This document shows positions 62,807 to 64,000 of a DNA stretch of 64,000 nt, one piece after another; the first letter of the stretch is position 1; the number at the start of each line of letters is the position of its first letter. The stretch is from assembly GCF_003071065.1 (NCBI RefSeq), contig NZ_QCXX01000004.1, forward strand, positions 744,614 through 808,613, in the 5' to 3' direction. The notes under the pieces are model-generated. The model was given only the letters and a program-made list of their open reading frames with translations. It searched no databases and was not told the origin of the DNA. Position numbers and translations under genes: made by a program. This DNA is from Sphingobacterium athyrii (GTDB lineage Bacteria > Bacteroidota > Bacteroidia > Sphingobacteriales > Sphingobacteriaceae).

Positions 62807-63363
62807 GTATTGAGGTTCGTCATCGTCAACTCAATGCCAATATTGACAAAGCTTTGGATCATTTTGACAGAATGATCAATTAAAGCCGGAAGTTCCGCCT
62901 GTTCTTCTTTATCGAAGGGACCAAGGACATAGTCCACCTGTCTGCCTTTGGGATAATTATCTCCGATACCAAAACGTAGGCGAGGGTATACCTGTCCCCC
63001 ACAAAGTTGCTCGATGGACTTAAGTCCATTGTGGCCAGCACTGCTGCCTTTAGGCTTCATACGTAAAGAACCGAAGGGAATGGCCAGATCGTCAACGATC
63101 ACCAGTACATTCTGGATAGGTACTTTACATTGCTGCATATAATAATTGACGGCTTTGCCACTGAGGTTCATATAGGTAGTCGGCTTGATGACGGTTACAT
63201 TGTGCCCTCGCTGTTTAAATTCGCTATAATAGGCTAATTTTAACAGGGAGAAACTAGCGCCAGCTTGTTTAACGAGCTCGTCGGCAACCATAAAACCAAT
63301 ATTGTGCCGCGTATCGGCATATTCACTACCGATATTTCCCAATCCAACGATAAGATAATTCAT
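62800..63363 (-). CDS. pth: Peptidyl-tRNA hydrolase
   Basis: 187-residue cytosolic enzyme that frees tRNA from stalled peptidyl-tRNA. LIVGLGNIGSEYADTRHNIGF (4-24) has the catalytic histidine; KPTTYMNLSGKAV, VIVDDLAIPFGSLRMKPKGSSAGHNGLKSI (about 86-115) and RFGIGDN follow. I chose the ATG at 63361-63363; the 12 codons before it are Cys/Phe-rich and cover the rplY terminator. Next to rplY, the usual bacterial pairing. Confidence 0.95.
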   Translation of the reverse strand: MNYLIVGLGNIGSEYADTRHNIGFMVADELVKQAGASFSLLKLAYYSEFKQRGHNVTVIKPTTYMNLSGKAVNYYMQQCKVPIQNVLVIVDDLAIPFGSLRMKPKGSSAGHNGLKSIEQLCGGQVYPRLRFGIGDNYPKGRQVDYVLGPFDKEEQAELPALIDHSVKMIQSFVNIGIELTMTNLNTK

Positions 63364-63392
63364 GACGCAAAAATAAAAATTTAATAAACAAA

Positions 63393-63415
63393 AAAGCACC
63401 GAATTTCGGTGCTTT
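63393..63415 (-). terminator. Terminator of rplY
   Basis: AAAGCACCGAA (63393-63403) and TTCGGTGCTTT (63405-63415) pair; on the minus strand a T run follows. It sits 29 bp after the rplY stop and about 30 bp before the pth ATG. Confidence 0.85.
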
Positions 63416-63443
63416 CTGTAGTATTTTAAGAATCTTGTTCAGA

Positions 63444-64000
63444 TTATTTTTTACCACCTTTAGCTGCTTTAGCTGCTTCTTGTTCAGCTTGACGCAATGC
63501 ACGTGACATGATAACGGATACGATTGTATCGTCAGCATTGTTCAATACTTTTGCGTTGTCCAATTGAACTTGAGCTACACGGTATGATTTACCAACTTCT
63601 AAAGATTCCATTGGTACTTCAATTTCTTGTGGCAAGTTAGCAGGTAATGCTTTTACGCGTAAATTGCGTAATTTTTGAACTAATTTACCCCCCATTTTAA
63701 CACCTGGAGATGTTCCTGTTAATTTGATAGGAATATTTAAAGACACTTCTTTGTCATCAAATAATTCTAAAAAGTCAACGTGAGTAACTAGGTCTGTCAA
63801 TGGGTGGAATTGTGCGTCTTGAACGATAGCTCTTTTTGTTTGACCGTCAACGTTTAATTCTACGATTACAACGTCAGCAGTGTAAAGAACTGGTTTCAAA
63901 TCAGCTGCGGATACAGAAAGAGCAGTTTGTTCTTTACCTCCGTAAAGTACTGCCGGTACTAAACCTTGGTAACGTAATTCTTTTGCATCTCTTTTCCCTA
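63444..64000 (-). CDS. rplY: 50S ribosomal protein L25 (general stress protein Ctc form), N-terminus cut by window edge
   Basis: 5S rRNA-binding ribosomal protein with the C-terminal TL5/Ctc domain. The frame runs to the window edge: upstream of the internal ATG at 63899 it continues GKRDAKELRYQGLVPAVLYGG, the L25 signature, so about 15 residues are missing. VDFLELFDDKEVSLNIPIKLTG starts the second domain; the tail is Ala/Lys-rich (EAAKAAKGGKK). Confidence 0.95.
   Translation of the reverse strand, partial: GKRDAKELRYQGLVPAVLYGGKEQTALSVSAADLKPVLYTADVVIVELNVDGQTKRAIVQDAQFHPLTDLVTHVDFLELFDDKEVSLNIPIKLTGTSPGVKMGGKLVQKLRNLRVKALPANLPQEIEVPMESLEVGKSYRVAQVQLDNAKVLNNADDTIVSVIMSRALRQAEQEAAKAAKGGKK

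Noticed and set aside
63364..63399. 12-codon extension of pth
   Set aside because: It covers the rplY terminator and its Cys/Phe-rich residues are not found in peptidyl-tRNA hydrolases.

Overview
The window reads as the chromosome of a Bacteroidota bacterium, most likely a Sphingobacteriaceae member (Sphingobacterium/Pedobacter-like). The evidence is a SusC-type TonB-linked porin, an ECF sigma/FecR/TonB-receptor/DUF4249 operon, DUF4254 beside a GT9 gene, an M56 protease carrying TonB-plug repeats, and several promoter candidates of the Bacteroidetes type (TTTG, about 20 bases, TAnnTTTG). Species cannot be assigned from reading alone. No rRNA, tRNA, CRISPR array, intact insertion sequence or replication origin was found.

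Layout. 1-1575: start of a SusC porin running off the left edge, with a striking spaced inverted repeat upstream. 1.9-9.6 kb: KhtT/KhtU-like cation antiporter pair, MIP18/SufT-like protein coupled to a GT4 glycosyltransferase, a polyprenyl synthase, an omega-amidase-like nitrilase, a MarR regulator and an FMN glutamate-synthase-family protein. 9.8-13.5 kb: DUF2520 protein, CcmF and CcmE; CcmE has Cys in place of the usual heme-binding His. 13.9-18.9 kb: LpxR-like deacylase, DAACS symporter, MnmD and a SWIM zinc-finger protein. 18.9-23.4 kb: an accessory stretch with an XRE regulator divergent from a two-gene operon (unknown helical protein plus a nucleotidyltransferase-like/HEPN protein), a stand-alone C-terminal Rpn-nuclease-like small ORF, an orphan protein and a gene-free TCGA-rich block. 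23.4-26.7 kb: SMUG2-like glycosylase, SlyD-like PPIase and a YyaL/SSP411 protein. 26.8-32.8 kb: orphan lipoprotein and the sigma/anti-sigma/receptor/DUF4249 operon.

33.0-47.9 kb: after a SixA phosphatase comes a large, mostly AT-rich surface-glycan cluster of about a dozen glycosyltransferases. It includes the FdtA/FdtB pair for a 3-amino-3,6-dideoxyhexose, a trio of paralogous putative glycosyltransferases, GT2, GT4, GT32 and GT9 enzymes and DUF4254. No flippase or polymerase is visible, so LPS core/lipooligosaccharide assembly is at least as likely as O-antigen polymerisation.

48.0-57.1 kb: nuoHIJKLMN (membrane arm of complex I plus the NuoI ferredoxin subunit) without nuoA-G, preceded by gltA, whose terminator sits in a perfect 50-bp palindrome. 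57.3-60.0 kb: three-gene set of a zinc-ribbon membrane protein, an SPFH/SHOCT protein and a small membrane protein. 60.3-62.8 kb: BlaI-type repressor and BlaR1-like M56 protease with two palindromic operator candidates. 62.8 kb to the end: pth and the truncated rplY (L25).

The best candidates for something new are the XRE/helical/HEPN operon with its TACAA-rich operator region, the orphan Rpn tail protein, the SusC upstream inverted repeat, the paralogous glycosyltransferase trio and the zinc-ribbon/SPFH operon.
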